A stretch of 64,000 nucleotides of DNA, taken from NCBI GenBank assembly GCA_039545355.1, contig BCJJ01000039.1:45051-109050 (forward strand), given 5' to 3'. The DNA comes from Trichosporon coremiiforme (taxonomy: Eukaryota; Basidiomycota; Tremellomycetes; Trichosporonales; Trichosporonaceae). A program made the translations under genes and the position numbers. The notes below the pieces were generated by a model. That model was not told the origin of the DNA. It searched no databases and saw nothing but the letters and a program-made list of their open reading frames with translations. Below are positions 35,570 through 47,269 of this stretch, in pieces (the stretch's first letter is position 1; the number at the start of each line of letters is the position of its first letter).

Positions 35570-38401
35570 GATTGCTTAACTGCGGTAGTTCTGGTAGATG
35601 TGAGGGGGGCTAGATGTCCGGTTCCTGGAGTCCGTCGGGTAGATGGATCTCCTGGAGCTTCTGAAGTCGTTAGGTAATGAGCTGAATAGAGGAGTACTAT
35701 GAGTGATCTGTTGAACGGGATATGGATCGCACGAACACGCTCGAGCAGCTCTTATACCCAGTGGGCTAGCGCCGTGCCCCACATCTAGTCTGATTACCAG
35801 CGCGAGGCTCCACAGGTTGCTGTTGCCCCGCAACCCGAGTCCGCGCCGCATGCTGGGGGCCCTTTGGCCGGTGGGCCGCTAACATTCGGAGCGCGTGTAG
35901 GGCCACTTGCCACAGCGCAGGCGAGTGAAGAACAGCCGGGCAAAGAGCCGCTTTTCTCTAAGCTTAAAAGGGAGCACGCGGGTCGAGCCGTGTCAGGCCT
36001 GTCACATGCTGCCCCGTCATGTGAGGTGGGCAGGTGGTTGTGCCTGCTGACACCGCCGCATGCCGTATTGGAGCGCTCGATCTCCGCGGGGCCGTCAGCG
36101 GGGGTGAGTGGGTGAGCGGTTAGTGACGGGCCGTACGGGCCGTCATAGCGGGGAAGACACGAGACGAGCAGGGTCGAGACGTGCCGAGGCAGGATGGCCC
36201 TCTGCGTTCCCAGGAATAGACGGCAGAATCGTTGCTTGGTGGGAGGACAGAGGTACTGAGGAGACCAAGGGGACAGGCGTAAGGGCGGAGGTGCGGTCCG
36301 AATCGACGCTAAACTAAAGGTAGTGGTCGGTATATCCGGACCGGGCGTCCTCTTTCCTCCTGTAGCGCGGCAGCACCGATCGCGGATGGCCGCGGCGAAC
36401 CCCTGGGAATACACTTAGGATCGATGCACAGCTTCAAGGAGCGAGACGCGATGCTCGATGCTCAATGTGCTGTCGAGTTGCGGTTGGGAATTAACCGAGG
36501 AGATCAAGGAGATCAGTAGCAGATAGGAGCGAGGTAATCTTGGTTCGGGCTGCGTTTTCTGGGTCCGCTCTCCGATGGTCACCAGACCATTCTAGCGGCG
36601 TCGCGGCGTAACGAATCACCAGTACGGACCAGCGACCAGTGGGTTACACACATTGCGATCCAGGCCCGCCTGGCTCGATCATCCTTGATCATCGTCTTGA
36701 TAATCAGCGAACGGCGCTCGCCGTCGACTGCGAGTGTTAGAAGTCGTCCGTTGTACTCCCGCGTGCCTCAAGGAATCCGTCAAAGGATTCGGAAAGGGCA
36801 AAGGTTCGGTTGGCCCCACCCGGGAGCTCTCACCGGTGAAAGTGCCGAAGTCAACTTGCCGCTGTTCCTGGGCCCAACATGCCTTCAACTTGACGCAACC
36901 GAAGCTCGAGAGTACGAGAGTCTTGGTTTTTTGGAGCTGAGCTTTGCTGGAACTGAGGATGGTTGATCCGCACGAGGTCGTGCGACGACGCTGACGACGA
37001 CTGTCAGAGGATCGGGGAAGGCACGGAGATGCGCGCAGAGCGGTGGCTCGCAGATGGGCAAACCCGATCACGCGGAATGGAGCACGCGGGGCACGAGGGG
37101 GCACACAGGGCAGGGGCGAACACGCCGATCGGACAAAGCCAAGCGCGCCGAGATCGGCTCGATGGTCTCCCTCCGTCCTTTGGAAGCTCGGTCAGCCCTC
37201 AAGCATCCATCCGCTTGTTCACTGTCGTGAGCACTTCCCCACCAACCATCAATTACACCAGCCATGAACCTTCGTTGACGATACGACGTCACCGATCAGA
37301 GATGTGCCGATACTGAAGTGTGTCTACCTCCGCAGACCGCAACGCCCTTCGGACTCAGCTTGCCCACGCCTCCACCTCTACCGCGCTGATCGCTGACCTC
37401 GCACCTGGGGGCGCACTCTCCACGCGACGCTCTTCTACTGATCTGCGCCCCACGCGCACCAGCAACGCCTCCGCAGCACACGGGCGCAAGAGCCCGGACC
37501 CGGAAGACGCTCTCGCCCTCGTGAGTTTCGGCGAACATTCCTCGGCGCCCCGACCATCGCACTCAGCTGGAGCCAGCTTTCCGACATCTCCTCCCTGCCA
37601 CGGATGCCCAGCAACATGCAACCAAGGAACAGATACTCCGTCACGCCGAGACCGTTGCACACAGTCATCGGTGCGAGAGACATTCGATCGAGATCCTGGC
37701 TGGGTGCAGATGTGCAGAGGCCAGAGGCGTCGTTGCGTGTGGGCACGGACACCTGGAGGGGTGCGATTTCTCAGCAATGTCCGTGCGGCTCTGTCTTCCG
37801 TCGACGGCGTACTATGGCTGAATGCTGTTCCTTCGGGGCTCATGCCTCGCTCTGCAATTGCGAAGCCCCGGGATCCAGAGCTTAGGCATGCGATGTTCGC
37901 TGACCTTAGCGATCCTCGCTCCTGAGAGGATCTGCCGATCGCCTTTGAGACCAGTCGCGGACACACAGAAACGCACTATTGCAACATGTCTGACCGCCCT
38001 CCGCGACGTAACGAGCGCTTCCCCCCTTCCCAGCCACCACTGTCTGCAGCATGGCCTTCCTTCAACCCCTAGACGATGCCTCAGAGGCTCAAAGAGGAAG
38101 GCGCACGCCAAGCCGGCCAGACAAGCCTGACACGCCAGGCAAGTGCGAGGCAGGCGCTACGAAACGTTGCTCGCGTCGGCCAGGGAAGCGAGCGCACACA
38201 GACGTAGCTGCGTTCGCTTGGCCCGGTCCCTCGTCCAACCCTCGCAACGTATCTCAACTCATGCTCCTCCACTCGGCCTTCCTCTTCGTTCACAACTGGC
38301 CCTCCTCCCTCCTCATTCCCATCGCCCTCCTCTTGCCGCTCCCTTTCTCTGGTCACATACAGACTGACCTCCGTGACAACTACCAACACCAAACCAACAC
38401 C
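35570..38401. other. Long gene-free region
   Basis: 2.8 kb between two divergent genes. The last 150 bases before 38402 are a CT-rich tract followed by CCAACACCAAACCAACACC, the leader style of strongly expressed fungal genes, and probably serve the His/Cys-rich gene. No gene supported further upstream. Confidence 0.4.
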
Positions 38402-39709
38402 ATGCCCGGCATCCAGGTCATCACCGACGGACACCCCGACGGACACCCCACCGTCGTTCACCACGACGCCCACGCCCACTGCTACCAGGAGACCAAGTGC
38501 ACCTGCACTTGCGCTTGCACTACCTGCAAGCCCATTGCCAAGTGCTGCTCTCCCGCTCCAGCTGTCCACCAGGGTGTCCAGTGCTGCCCTCCCGCGACCT
38601 TGCACTCGCACTCGAACGTCCACCTCAACGCCGCGCCCCACGTCCACGGCCACAACAACATCCACTCGCACGAGTTTGGCCACCACGGGCACGGCCACTC
38701 GCACGTCGAGGTGTCTGAGTCGCAGGCATCGTGCGGCAATGCGACTGCGCAGGTCACGACCCACACGTCCCACGTCCAGGTCCACGAGCACCTGAACCAC
38801 GACGTCTGCTTCAGCCTCCACCAGCTGAACGCGCTCACGCTCCCTCCCGTGCAGTTCTCGTCGGCGGCGCACCCGCCCGTCCACCCCTGCCCCGTCAAGG
38901 CCGCCATTCCCACTGTGTTCAAGTTTGACGCCCGCCTCGTCCGCGACGAGCTCCACCACCCCCTCCTCTGCTACCTCGCCGAGGGCGTGCAGCCGCAGCT
39001 CTTCAACACCGGCGCCGGCACCCACTGCGGCACCCCTGTCGGCGCTGCTGCCGCCAAGATCGTCTCGGGCCGTCAACTGCTTGCCGTCGAGCGCCCCGAT
39101 GGCTACCGCGGCCTCCAGTGTGTTGCGTACGGCACGCTCCTGCTCAGCATCAACGCTGCGCTGCTCGAGGACAGCGCCCGCAACAGCTGCATCGACGACA
39201 AGCGCCTCTGGTCCATCTCGGCTCCCTGCGGCAGCCCCTGCACCGCCGGGCTCGAGCTGCGTGTCGGCGGCGTCGCCTCTGTCGCTGTCGAGCTCCACCC
39301 CTCCAACGTGGTCAGCAACGCCATGATCGACCGTGTCCTCCGCCTGTGCAAGGCGGGAGCTACCTACGACACCGCCATGGGCCGCGCGGTCGCCACGTTC
39401 AAGGACGGCTGCCCCGTCCTGCACACTGATGCGCTCACGCTCCTGGGCCAGGTTTGGGCCCGCTTCGGCCGCGAGAGCCTGCGCCAGGACGCAAAGTGCG
39501 CCTGGGTCGTGCTCACCAACCTCGAGCGTGCTATTGTATTCCGCCGCGCCGGAGGCGAGCTCAAGGTCTCCCACACCATCAGCAATGACGGCACCAGCAC
39601 CCCCCGCGATTCGGTTCAGAACATCTACTGTCTTTTCCTCGCGCTCGGCGTGCTTGAGAAGCATCAGTACGCTGCTCCCGCGCACGTCGACGTCGTCCAC
39701 TTGATCTAA
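38402..39709 (+). CDS. Protein with His/Cys-rich, probably metal-binding N-terminus
   Basis: Unrecognised single-exon protein of 435 aa. The ATG at 38402 sits in CACCATGCC context after a CT-rich leader; the frame continues upstream to an ATG at 38051 but that part looks like leader. Residues 1-145 are packed with His and Cys: HPDGHPTVVHHDAHAHC, then CTCTCACTTC and KCC, then HVHGHNNIHSHEFGHHGHGH. Such HxH and CxC runs bind Cu, Zn or Ni in other proteins. The remaining 290 residues form a globular-looking domain (LLCYLAEGVQPQLFN, RLWSISAPCGSPC, CAWVVLTNLERAIVFRR) that I cannot place. Codon use is strongly biased to C at third positions, suggesting high expression. Confidence 0.8.
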   Translation: MPGIQVITDGHPDGHPTVVHHDAHAHCYQETKCTCTCACTTCKPIAKCCSPAPAVHQGVQCCPPATLHSHSNVHLNAAPHVHGHNNIHSHEFGHHGHGHSHVEVSESQASCGNATAQVTTHTSHVQVHEHLNHDVCFSLHQLNALTLPPVQFSSAAHPPVHPCPVKAAIPTVFKFDARLVRDELHHPLLCYLAEGVQPQLFNTGAGTHCGTPVGAAAAKIVSGRQLLAVERPDGYRGLQCVAYGTLLLSINAALLEDSARNSCIDDKRLWSISAPCGSPCTAGLELRVGGVASVAVELHPSNVVSNAMIDRVLRLCKAGATYDTAMGRAVATFKDGCPVLHTDALTLLGQVWARFGRESLRQDAKCAWVVLTNLERAIVFRRAGGELKVSHTISNDGTSTPRDSVQNIYCLFLALGVLEKHQYAAPAHVDVVHLI

Positions 39710-40200
39710 CGTGAGTTGCGTTTCTGATCGTAACTAACACCAGCATCTACGGACATGTGGTCGTGAGTTCCGGCTACGTAGCTTGGGAGCTGAAATTAGC
39801 ACACCGCCAAGTCGTAGGCAAGAGCCAAACGGCTACACACCATGTCCAACCAGCAGCTGACTTCAGCCCACTGCAAGCAAGCAGCAACAAAACATCTAAA
39901 CCCCAATTGAGAGTGAAGGGACACTTAATCAAAGTCAATCAGGTAGTTCAGTCGTTGTAGAAGTCCATGCACAGATGTACATAGCACGTACTTCCAGTTC
40001 AGACGGCGAGCAGGTGTGTCTTCCTCGTCAGGAGGGTGACGTGAGGGGGTGAGGTGTTGTTTGGTTCCGCGTGGTCGGTGTCTGGGATCTGAAACTGGAT
40101 CTGCGAGAAGCAAGGTGTTGGTGGAGGCGAGTCCAATCATCATCGCCGTTCCAAATCCCTCTTTCCACTCCATTTCTCACGAGCTCGATTTGCAAAGGAA
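39710..40200. other. 3' flank of His/Cys-rich gene
   Basis: A minus-strand 82-codon frame (39925-40173) shows a plausible but unproven small protein; otherwise nothing. It leads directly into the intron-signal array. Confidence 0.3.
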
Positions 40201-41579
40201 GTGAGGTATGCTCTCAATTCGATGGACTTCAGCTGACTCGCAGGCAAGTTACAGTATACGTCCGCGTTGGAGCTGACAGCAGTCTGCAGGAGAGGAGCAA
40301 CGGTAGGCTGGGGCGACGGGTTGGTTAACTGACGCAGGTAAGCTAGCAAGGTGAGGAGGGTGTTGGCTGAATCTCAGACGATTCATAGGTGGTGAGCCCC
40401 TTAGAGCTTCCAAAAAGCTGGCTAATAGGTGAGCTACGCGCAGGTACCCACAGCTGACAGCAGCCAGCGAGGAAGGGAGGCGAGTCACAAATGCCCGGCG
40501 GAGCCGTTCGGCAGGTGAGCTTCCCCGATGACGTTCGACAACTGATAGTAACCAAATCGATGGATGAACAGTAGGCTGATTTCCTTCCGCCGCAAGCTGA
40601 CTTGCAGTACTGCGAGAGGTGAGCTTAGATACGCAACGGATCAACTGGCATGCAGCAGGGATACGTGCGAGTGCTATGCTGCCGCTCTACATCCACAAGC
40701 TGACTCGCAGGTGAGCTGCCCCGGGGAATTCACAAACTAACAACAGCAAACTCAATGCATGAGCAGTGAGCTGATATCTCGCCCCTGAAGCTGACTGGCA
40801 GCTCTGTGAGATGTCAGCTTAGTCGTGCAGCAAACCAGACGGTACGCAGCAGTGATGCGAGAGTGGTACGCTGTCAATTGTCCTCAAACAAGCTGACTCT
40901 CAGATGAGCAGTCAAGAAAGGGCGGGGTCTCGCAGACAATAGGAGAGCTGAAAGTGGTGAGCTTTGTCAGAGGACCGAGAAGCTGATCTGGCAGGTGAGC
41001 TGCGCGAACCAGCATAGCGAAGGTGTCGGCAGCAAAAGGAGGTGAGCTGGATACGGTAGGGGGATAGCTGACCTGCAGTACTGTTAGGAGTGAGCTTCTT
41101 TCGCCATCATCCCAGCTGACACGCAGCAGCCATCATTTGGGGCAGTATGCTGGATGGACTGTATCAGGAGCTGACCCGCAGGTGAGCTACTCGAATTTTC
41201 CAGAGCTGTCTACAGTCCAAACCAGGGAGGAGAGAGAGTGCGGTGCGACCGAATGGCGGCAAACTGACTGACTGGTGAGCACTCCGGTGTAACTTGCGAG
41301 CTGACGGGCAGGCTGTGACTAAAAAAGGGGTGAGGCGAGCTGGAAAGGGGATACAGATGAGCTGACCGGCAGTGCAGACCACAGGATACAGCTGTTTTCT
41401 CCGCAGCTGTAGCTGACACCTAGCTGGCGGTCACTCGCAGGAGCGAGCTCCCACTGGCAAACGTAGAATGCAAGTTGAGCTTCTTAAAGAAACTGCATAG
41501 CTGACAAACAGCTCGCCGAGGAGCGAGTCACTGAAAGCTGTAAACAGTTGTCGCAGTGAGCGAGCTGACTGGCAGAGAG
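40201..41579 (+). repeat. Array of intron-type splice signals (branch-acceptor-donor units)
   Basis: The plus strand holds 15 exact AGCTGAC motifs (starts 40231, 40271, 40452, 40595, 40698, 40789, 40891, 41066, 41114, 41169, 41299, 41360, 41411, 41499, 41563), each followed within 2-3 nt by CAG (TAG at 41411). Ten exact GTGAGCT donors lie at 40429, 40515, 40619, 40711, 40766, 40957, 40995, 41042, 41090 and 41182. Four donors directly abut an acceptor (CAG then GTGAGCT at 40515, 40711, 40995, 41182). Sequence between motifs is not repeated. Two of the 13-mers also terminate introns of real genes in the window: AGCTGACTCTCAG in the thiolase and AGCTGACACGCAG in the ALDH-like gene. Most likely a transcribed non-coding locus made of minimal introns and micro-exons, or a decayed tandem repeat. 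No coding frame runs through it. Confidence 0.7.
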
Positions 41580-43464
41580 GGCACATCTAGTGGAGCACTC
41601 CGGTTATCTCGGCAATTTCCAATTGACCGACCTCCACCTCACCAGTCCACGATCATGTCCGCGGACAAGGTCACGCGGCACTCGCTATGCATTCCGCGTT
41701 CGAAAGCAGTTTGCTGCGGGATCCTCGAGTTCAGACGGTCTGGTTCTGCTCAGGGTGAGGATTGGGAAGCGGATGAGACTTCATTCCGTGGCCGCGCTCT
41801 CACGGGACCGTCCTTTCCATTGCATGGACTCACGGACAGTAATCATTTGGCGCCAAGACTGATCATCTCAACATCTCCTCATCGCTCATGAACCTCAAGA
41901 TGTCTTCCGTTGCTCAGAGCCCACAAGTAGCAGCAACGTCCCAGCCGGCACCTTCCTCTGTCGTCAAGCAGGAGCTGTCTGAAGATTCCGGGCCGATGCC
42001 CTGGTCGTAGAACTCTGACTTCACCGGACCCATGTCCTCCCCGACAAGCCTTAGCACCGCGATTGCGAGCACCATCGCTAACGCTCCTCAATACCCTGGA
42101 ATGTGCACTCCATCCTCTCCCACGGCTACCGCATAGGCTGGTCAGCGCTGCAACCCCGGTGGGCGTCGTTTCCACCGTACCCGCCAGAATGACCAGACCT
42201 GAGTGCTTTACAGTACGTGACCCAGCGGGTGGTGCTCTTACCTCGTATCAACTTCATAGAACAATACATAGAACAATACCTCTCCAACGTCCTCATCCGC
42301 TGAACAGAAGGGCGCAGAAGGACAATGCATACACTCCTTAGCACTCATATGTACATGTTCTACCTTTACGTGCATGTGCTTGCAGGACACGTGACTTAGG
42401 CGGTTGCCAGAGCGTGAAAGATCTTACTGCCCTTCTGTACGCTCACAGTGTATTGAGTTTTGGTAAATCCCACGATGCTGGAAGTCTCTCATCACTGGAT
42501 CAGCGAATGCATCATAGCAGAGGGTGTTGCAGAAAATCAACTTCATTGGCTTGTTGGTGGATGAACACCGCGCATGGAGGACACCATCTCTTGTGTCCTT
42601 GTAGTGAACCGGCTGCAGTTTCTGGCCTATTCCGACCGAAGAAGCGCTGGGAGCACGGGGCGTGTATCAGTGGCACGAGAGATGTGTACTCAGCACAGCA
42701 GCTAATCCCCACTGCATACCTTTATTCACCTTAGACAGTCGTGAGTGCGTTCACTCTAACAGTTCGTCACTGCACACGCCAAAGATCACGCTCCTCCGTT
42801 TCGCCTCGCCACCACGTCGTCTGGCTCGAGGTCTCGTCAACTCCGAGGAACTCGTCCACTGCATCAGCAGCAACACCGTCATCACCAACGACCATGCAGC
42901 CTTCACCCTACCAAGCGCATTTGTCAACTCAGTGATCCCCGAAGCAAGCTGTGCCCATACACCTGTACATTGCCGCTTCTGCTGCGATGGCCAGTGCGAG
43001 CAACCACACAGCACAAATGTGTACGCAGTCCCTCCTCTTCACACTGTCATCACAGTCGGAGGTGCACCGCCAGTCGATCCCAGCTCCGACGACTTATGCA
43101 TCGCCCAGTTCCTCGACAAGCATCGACTTACTCGACCAGACTAGCGCTCTCAGCTCGACCCACAGTTGCATGCGATGCTTCAAACCTTTCAACTGCGATG
43201 GCACCCTCGACAACGCGCCCCACCAAGAGTCGCGCAACCCAGCCGCCGCCACTCAAGCAGCAGCCATCCTCGCAGGCAGCCATCGCCCGTCGACCCACCC
43301 ACCGGGCAGAGAGCTTGGCCCCCTTGACCCCCAAATCGCGCCATTCTTCGCACCTTTCCCCGTCACCCGTCCGTAGAGTCGCACACGCCAGGAAGGCATC
43401 AGCCGGAATCAGCATCTCAGCCCTCACCACCATCTACTTCACCATCTTTCCCCGTCGCTCCACC
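41580..43464. other. Region without a supported gene
   Basis: Downstream of the intron-signal array and possibly its last exon. Short frames exist (for example an ATG near 41655), but no protein is recognisable. From 43198 an in-frame ATG could extend the next gene upstream by 89 codons. Confidence 0.35.
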
Positions 43465-44433
43465 ATGGCCGACGTACCCGCCACCCCAATGGTTCCCGAT
43501 GTCCCCCTACCCACCGCTGTTCCCCACGTCGACACCCTGGCTGCTCCACGCTGCCGTCGCCCCATATGCCATGGCCATGGCTCCTGCGGGTGCGACCATG
43601 TACTGGGGATGGACTCACCCGAATACCCTGCCTCCGACTTACCAGAGGTCACCTTCCACCCCTTCACCCTCTCCGAGAGACGACGCAGGCAGGACGCATC
43701 CATCAGCTTCCTCGACCTCAACGCCACCCCTCCAGTCAATCCCGCATTGCCAGCCTCCAACGCCTCGGAGTCCAGTTACGGAGACCACCTCACCCCTCCG
43801 AACGAGAGCCTCGACCCCGGTCCTCTCACCAACTCCCGCCCGTCACCCGCGCCACTCGACTCCTTCCCTCTCTCCCCATCCGCGACTCCCGCCCGCTCCC
43901 GCTCGTTCAAAGCGGGTGGTCTCCTTCGTGGACCAGGAACCAACTCGTCCCCAGGCAGCACCGCCATCCAAGTGGACGCCTCACCCACCCCACCCCTCGA
44001 ACCAGCCCAGACAGCTGAGCGGGCCGAGCCCACCAGCCTCGCGGAACAGGCAGAGTCTTGCAGCGAGCAGGCCCCGATCGATTCTCCGGACGAGCCCAAG
44101 ACACCACTGTACGTCCCGGCAGCCGACGCCACGATCGCCGAGCCCACCACTCCTGACGCACAGTTCGAGCGCCCCAGCCGTCCCTCGCATGACAGTGAGT
44201 CCGCCAACGAGCTCCGACGAGAGCTCGAGTCTATGCTCCCAGTGGGCTTTAACCGCCCGGTCAGGTCGCCATCGCCGGAACGCCAGCGCCCCTCATCCCG
44301 TTACGGGAGATTCGTCTTCTTCTACGGGGCACTCGACATCGCCTACGTCGTCCACCGCAACAGGGCCATCCAGCACGCTCCCACCGACGACGCCTATCGC
44401 ACCTTGCCCAGCGGGGACTCGAACCGCTCCTGA
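43465..44433 (+). CDS. Pro/Ser-rich hypothetical protein
   Basis: Unrecognised; 322 aa from an ATG in CACCATGG context. The start contains CRRPICHGHGSCGCDHVLG, then ASISFLDLNATPPVNP and long Pro/Ser/Ala-rich disordered stretches; the end has RFVFFYGALDIAYVVHRNRA. The frame is open upstream, with another ATG at 43198. A second frame (+1 relative) is open from 43499 to 44869 and ends in a basic, natural-looking tail, RRRPPPKQEPRRRKGLSRWL. One of the two frames, or a spliced or shifted combination, is the real product; I found no good donor to join them. Confidence 0.5.
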   Translation: MADVPATPMVPDVPLPTAVPHVDTLAAPRCRRPICHGHGSCGCDHVLGMDSPEYPASDLPEVTFHPFTLSERRRRQDASISFLDLNATPPVNPALPASNASESSYGDHLTPPNESLDPGPLTNSRPSPAPLDSFPLSPSATPARSRSFKAGGLLRGPGTNSSPGSTAIQVDASPTPPLEPAQTAERAEPTSLAEQAESCSEQAPIDSPDEPKTPLYVPAADATIAEPTTPDAQFERPSRPSHDSESANELRRELESMLPVGFNRPVRSPSPERQRPSSRYGRFVFFYGALDIAYVVHRNRAIQHAPTDDAYRTLPSGDSNRS

Positions 44434-45598
44434 GCTAGACACGACGCTGCCTGCGCCGTTCTCTCGCTCGCCGTCTCCGCTCTCCCTTCCTTCCGCACCG
44501 CCTAGCCTCCCGCGTAGCCCTCCTCCGAGCCCTCCCCCAAGTCCGCCATCGAGCCTCCCATCTAGCCGCACACCCAGCCCTCCACCGAGCTCTCCCTCGG
44601 GTCCTTCACCTAGCCCGCTGCCCGCCCCCCTGCCCAGCCGTCCATCGAGGTCTCTGCTCCGTACGCCTCCTGTCGCTCCGTCTGTCGCCACGCGTCCTCG
44701 TACACCGACCTACCCCCTGCATCCCCCACTTCCCCCCGGCGCGGCTCCGCCAACCGCTCCCCGCCCTCCAACGCCTGACTTCTCGAGGCGCCGACCCCCG
44801 CCAAAGCAGGAGCCGAGGCGTCGCAAGGGCCTTTCCCGCTGGCTGAGCTGCATCAGTGATCTTAACTAGTTCAGCTGCCGAGTATCCGCCCAGTGTTCAT
44901 CCAAGCATCCGTCTCGGACTCGGACCACATCATTACACCGTCTGCACTCGAGCTACACCATCACATCATGACAACAACTGCACGTACCACATATTCACCC
45001 CATCTGCACTCCCAACCATCCAGAACCATCCAGCTCACTGTCACTTGACATTCGTCCCGTGGGTCCTCGTCCTCCGTTGTGTCGTCCTTCGTCCTTTGTT
45101 CAGGTTCCCCGTCCAAGCAAGAAGTAGCATCTGACACCCACTACCTCAAGTTCCACTTTGCGAAGCATCACCTTCCGTTTCGTTTGGGTATTTCCCTGTT
45201 GATGTTGTTGTGTTATCTCGTCTCAATGTCTCTATCAGGTCTGATATCTACAAACCTAACTTCATGGAAAATCCAATCCCAGAGGCGTATAACGCTGCCT
45301 GCACGCGAAGAACTTACCGGAGACGATGCTAAGACTGACGTGAGACGTGGGCAGTGTACAGCGTTTAATCGAAAGCAACAGCGCTCGCGACGTGCACGCA
45401 TCGACGCTTGATCAATATTACGATTAAATGCTGCATATCGATGAGGACGCGCCACCCGTGCTGATCCTGGCATCGATCAGGGATCGACGCCTGGTCCTGA
45501 GACCTGACGCTTATCTGACCCCGATGCCCTGTCCCCATTGTCCAATTTGTATCGTACATGCATAACCAAGTGCACTCTAACTACCCACTCTTACTCTT
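44434..45598. other. Downstream flank, including the alternative-frame tail
   Basis: Up to 44869 this contains the end of the overlapping +1 frame (SPPPSPPPSP-type low complexity). From 44870 to 45598 nothing is recognised; it is the convergent 3' side of the thiolase gene. Confidence 0.35.
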
Positions 45599-47269
45599 TT
45601 AGACGGCGAAAACGGCCGCGGCGCCCATACCACTTCCGACGCACATGGAAGTGACGAGGATCTTGGGGCCCTTCTCCTGCTGGTTGCGGCGGATGACCTC
45701 GTGGAGGCCGGTGACGACCTGGCGAATACCGGTGGCGCCGAGGGGGTGTCCGAGCGCGATAGCGCCTCCGTTCGGGTTCACCTTGGCGGGGTCGAGACCG
45801 AGCTCGCGCGTCGTGTACACCATCATGGACGAGAAGGCCTCGTTGATCTCAAACACGTCCACGTCGTCCTTCGACAGGCTGGCGTTCTTCAGCGCCTTCG
45901 TGATCGCCGGCACGGGGCCGATGCCCATGTACTTGGGCGTGACTCCCACGGTGGCACTGGTGATGTATGTCGCGAGGATGGGCTGGCCGAGCGCCTCGGC
46001 CGTCGAACGCTTCATGAGCACGGCCATGGCCGCGCCGTCGGTCATCTGCGACGTGTTCGGGCCCGTGCTCTGCTTGTTGGCCCAGGAGAAGGCGGGCTTG
46101 GCCGCCGCCATCTTCTCCATCGTCATGCCGTGGCGGATGCCGTCGTCCTCGGTAACCGTGATGTTGGAGACGGGCGAGGACTTGTCCTTGGCGTCGGCGT
46201 GGATCGTGGTGTCGATCGGGATGATCTCCTCGAGGAAACGACCGGACTTGGACGCCTCAGAGGCTCGGTTGTGAGAAGCAAGACCCCACTTGTCCATGTC
46301 CTCGCGCGAGATCTTGAAGTCGGCAGCAACGTTCTCGGACGTCCAGCCCATGGGCTCGGCGCAATCGATGGCAGGCTGGCACTCGTCGATGGCCTTCTCC
46401 TCGAAAACGGGGTTGGGGCGGGGGCTGGGAGTCAGCATGGGCTGCGAGCGCAGCGAGCCCGGGTCGAGCGGAGGTGGCCGCATTCCTCAAGAACGAGAAC
46501 CTCGACGGGGTAGCTCAATCTCTTATCTGGGTATCCTCTGCTCGCTCCGCCGAGCTTGTACTCACTTGTGGGTCATGCTCTCAACACCGGCAGCAATACC
46601 AATCTCAATGTCACCAGCACGGATGGAGTCGGCAACGTGGCGGATGGCCTGCAGTCCACTAGCGCAGAGGCGGTTGATAGCCTCAACGGGGACGTGCTCG
46701 GGGAACCCAGCCGCGAGCGCAGCAGCACGCGCATGGTAAGCGGGCGAGGGGAGGTGGCAGTTTCCGACAATGATGTCCTCGACCTGGCCGGGCTTGAGCC
46801 CCGCCTCCTTCACACCCTTCTGCAGCGTCTGATAGAGCAGCGTGTCGGGCGAGGTGTCGCGGAAGGAGCCCTTGAAGGCGCGGCACATGGCTGAGCGCTT
46901 CGCGTACTGAGAGTCAGCTTGAGAACTACGGGGCTCCGGGATGGGTCGGCCGCGCGATTGCCGGAAGGACGGCTGCCCACCAGCGATGATAGGAAGGGCC
47001 GGCGTTCCCGGGCCTCACTTGGCGCTATCATCCTGCATATGCTCTGACAGCCTTGGGTTCCAGATCTGCAGCTCGGAGTACCAGAAGCGACTTGGTCACG
47101 GAGCTCCGAGCTGCCCGGACAAGTCGCCAACCGCCTTCCCCGTCAGCATTCCACTCACAGTAACGACGATGTCATCAGGCTTGGGCGTCGTGAGCTCAGT
47201 GACACGGGCAGAGGTGGCGTAGCCGCGCATCTGGCGAGCGATGGTGGACAGACGGAAAGAAGCCTGCAT
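45599..47269 (-). CDS. 3-ketoacyl-CoA thiolase, peroxisomal type
   Basis: Cleaves 3-ketoacyl-CoA with CoA to acetyl-CoA and a shortened acyl-CoA, the last step of beta-oxidation. Exons 47269-47159, 46906-46566 and 46424-45599 give 425 aa in frame. Catalytic Cys in NRLCASGLQAI; also GVESMTH, EPMGWTSENVA, VFEINEAFSS, GHPLGATGIRQ, and the second active Cys in SMCVGSGMGAAAVF. The N-terminal RLSTIARQM fits the PTS2 peroxisomal pattern R-L-x5-Q-x except for Met at the last position; it is also basic enough to act as a mitochondrial signal. The intron before exon 2 ends in AGCTGACTCTCAG. SCOT-2 lies 0.8 kb upstream on the same strand. Confidence 0.93.

Noticed and set aside
38081..39700. 539-codon minus-strand open frame
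   Set aside because: Antisense shadow of the His/Cys-rich gene; composition is Val/Ala/Glu/Asp-rich as expected for mirrored C-ending codons.
40201..41579. CRISPR array
   Set aside because: The repeated 7-13-mers are too short, unevenly spaced and match spliceosomal intron signals; the genome is eukaryotic.
45701..46513. 270-codon plus-strand open frame
   Set aside because: Antisense to the thiolase.
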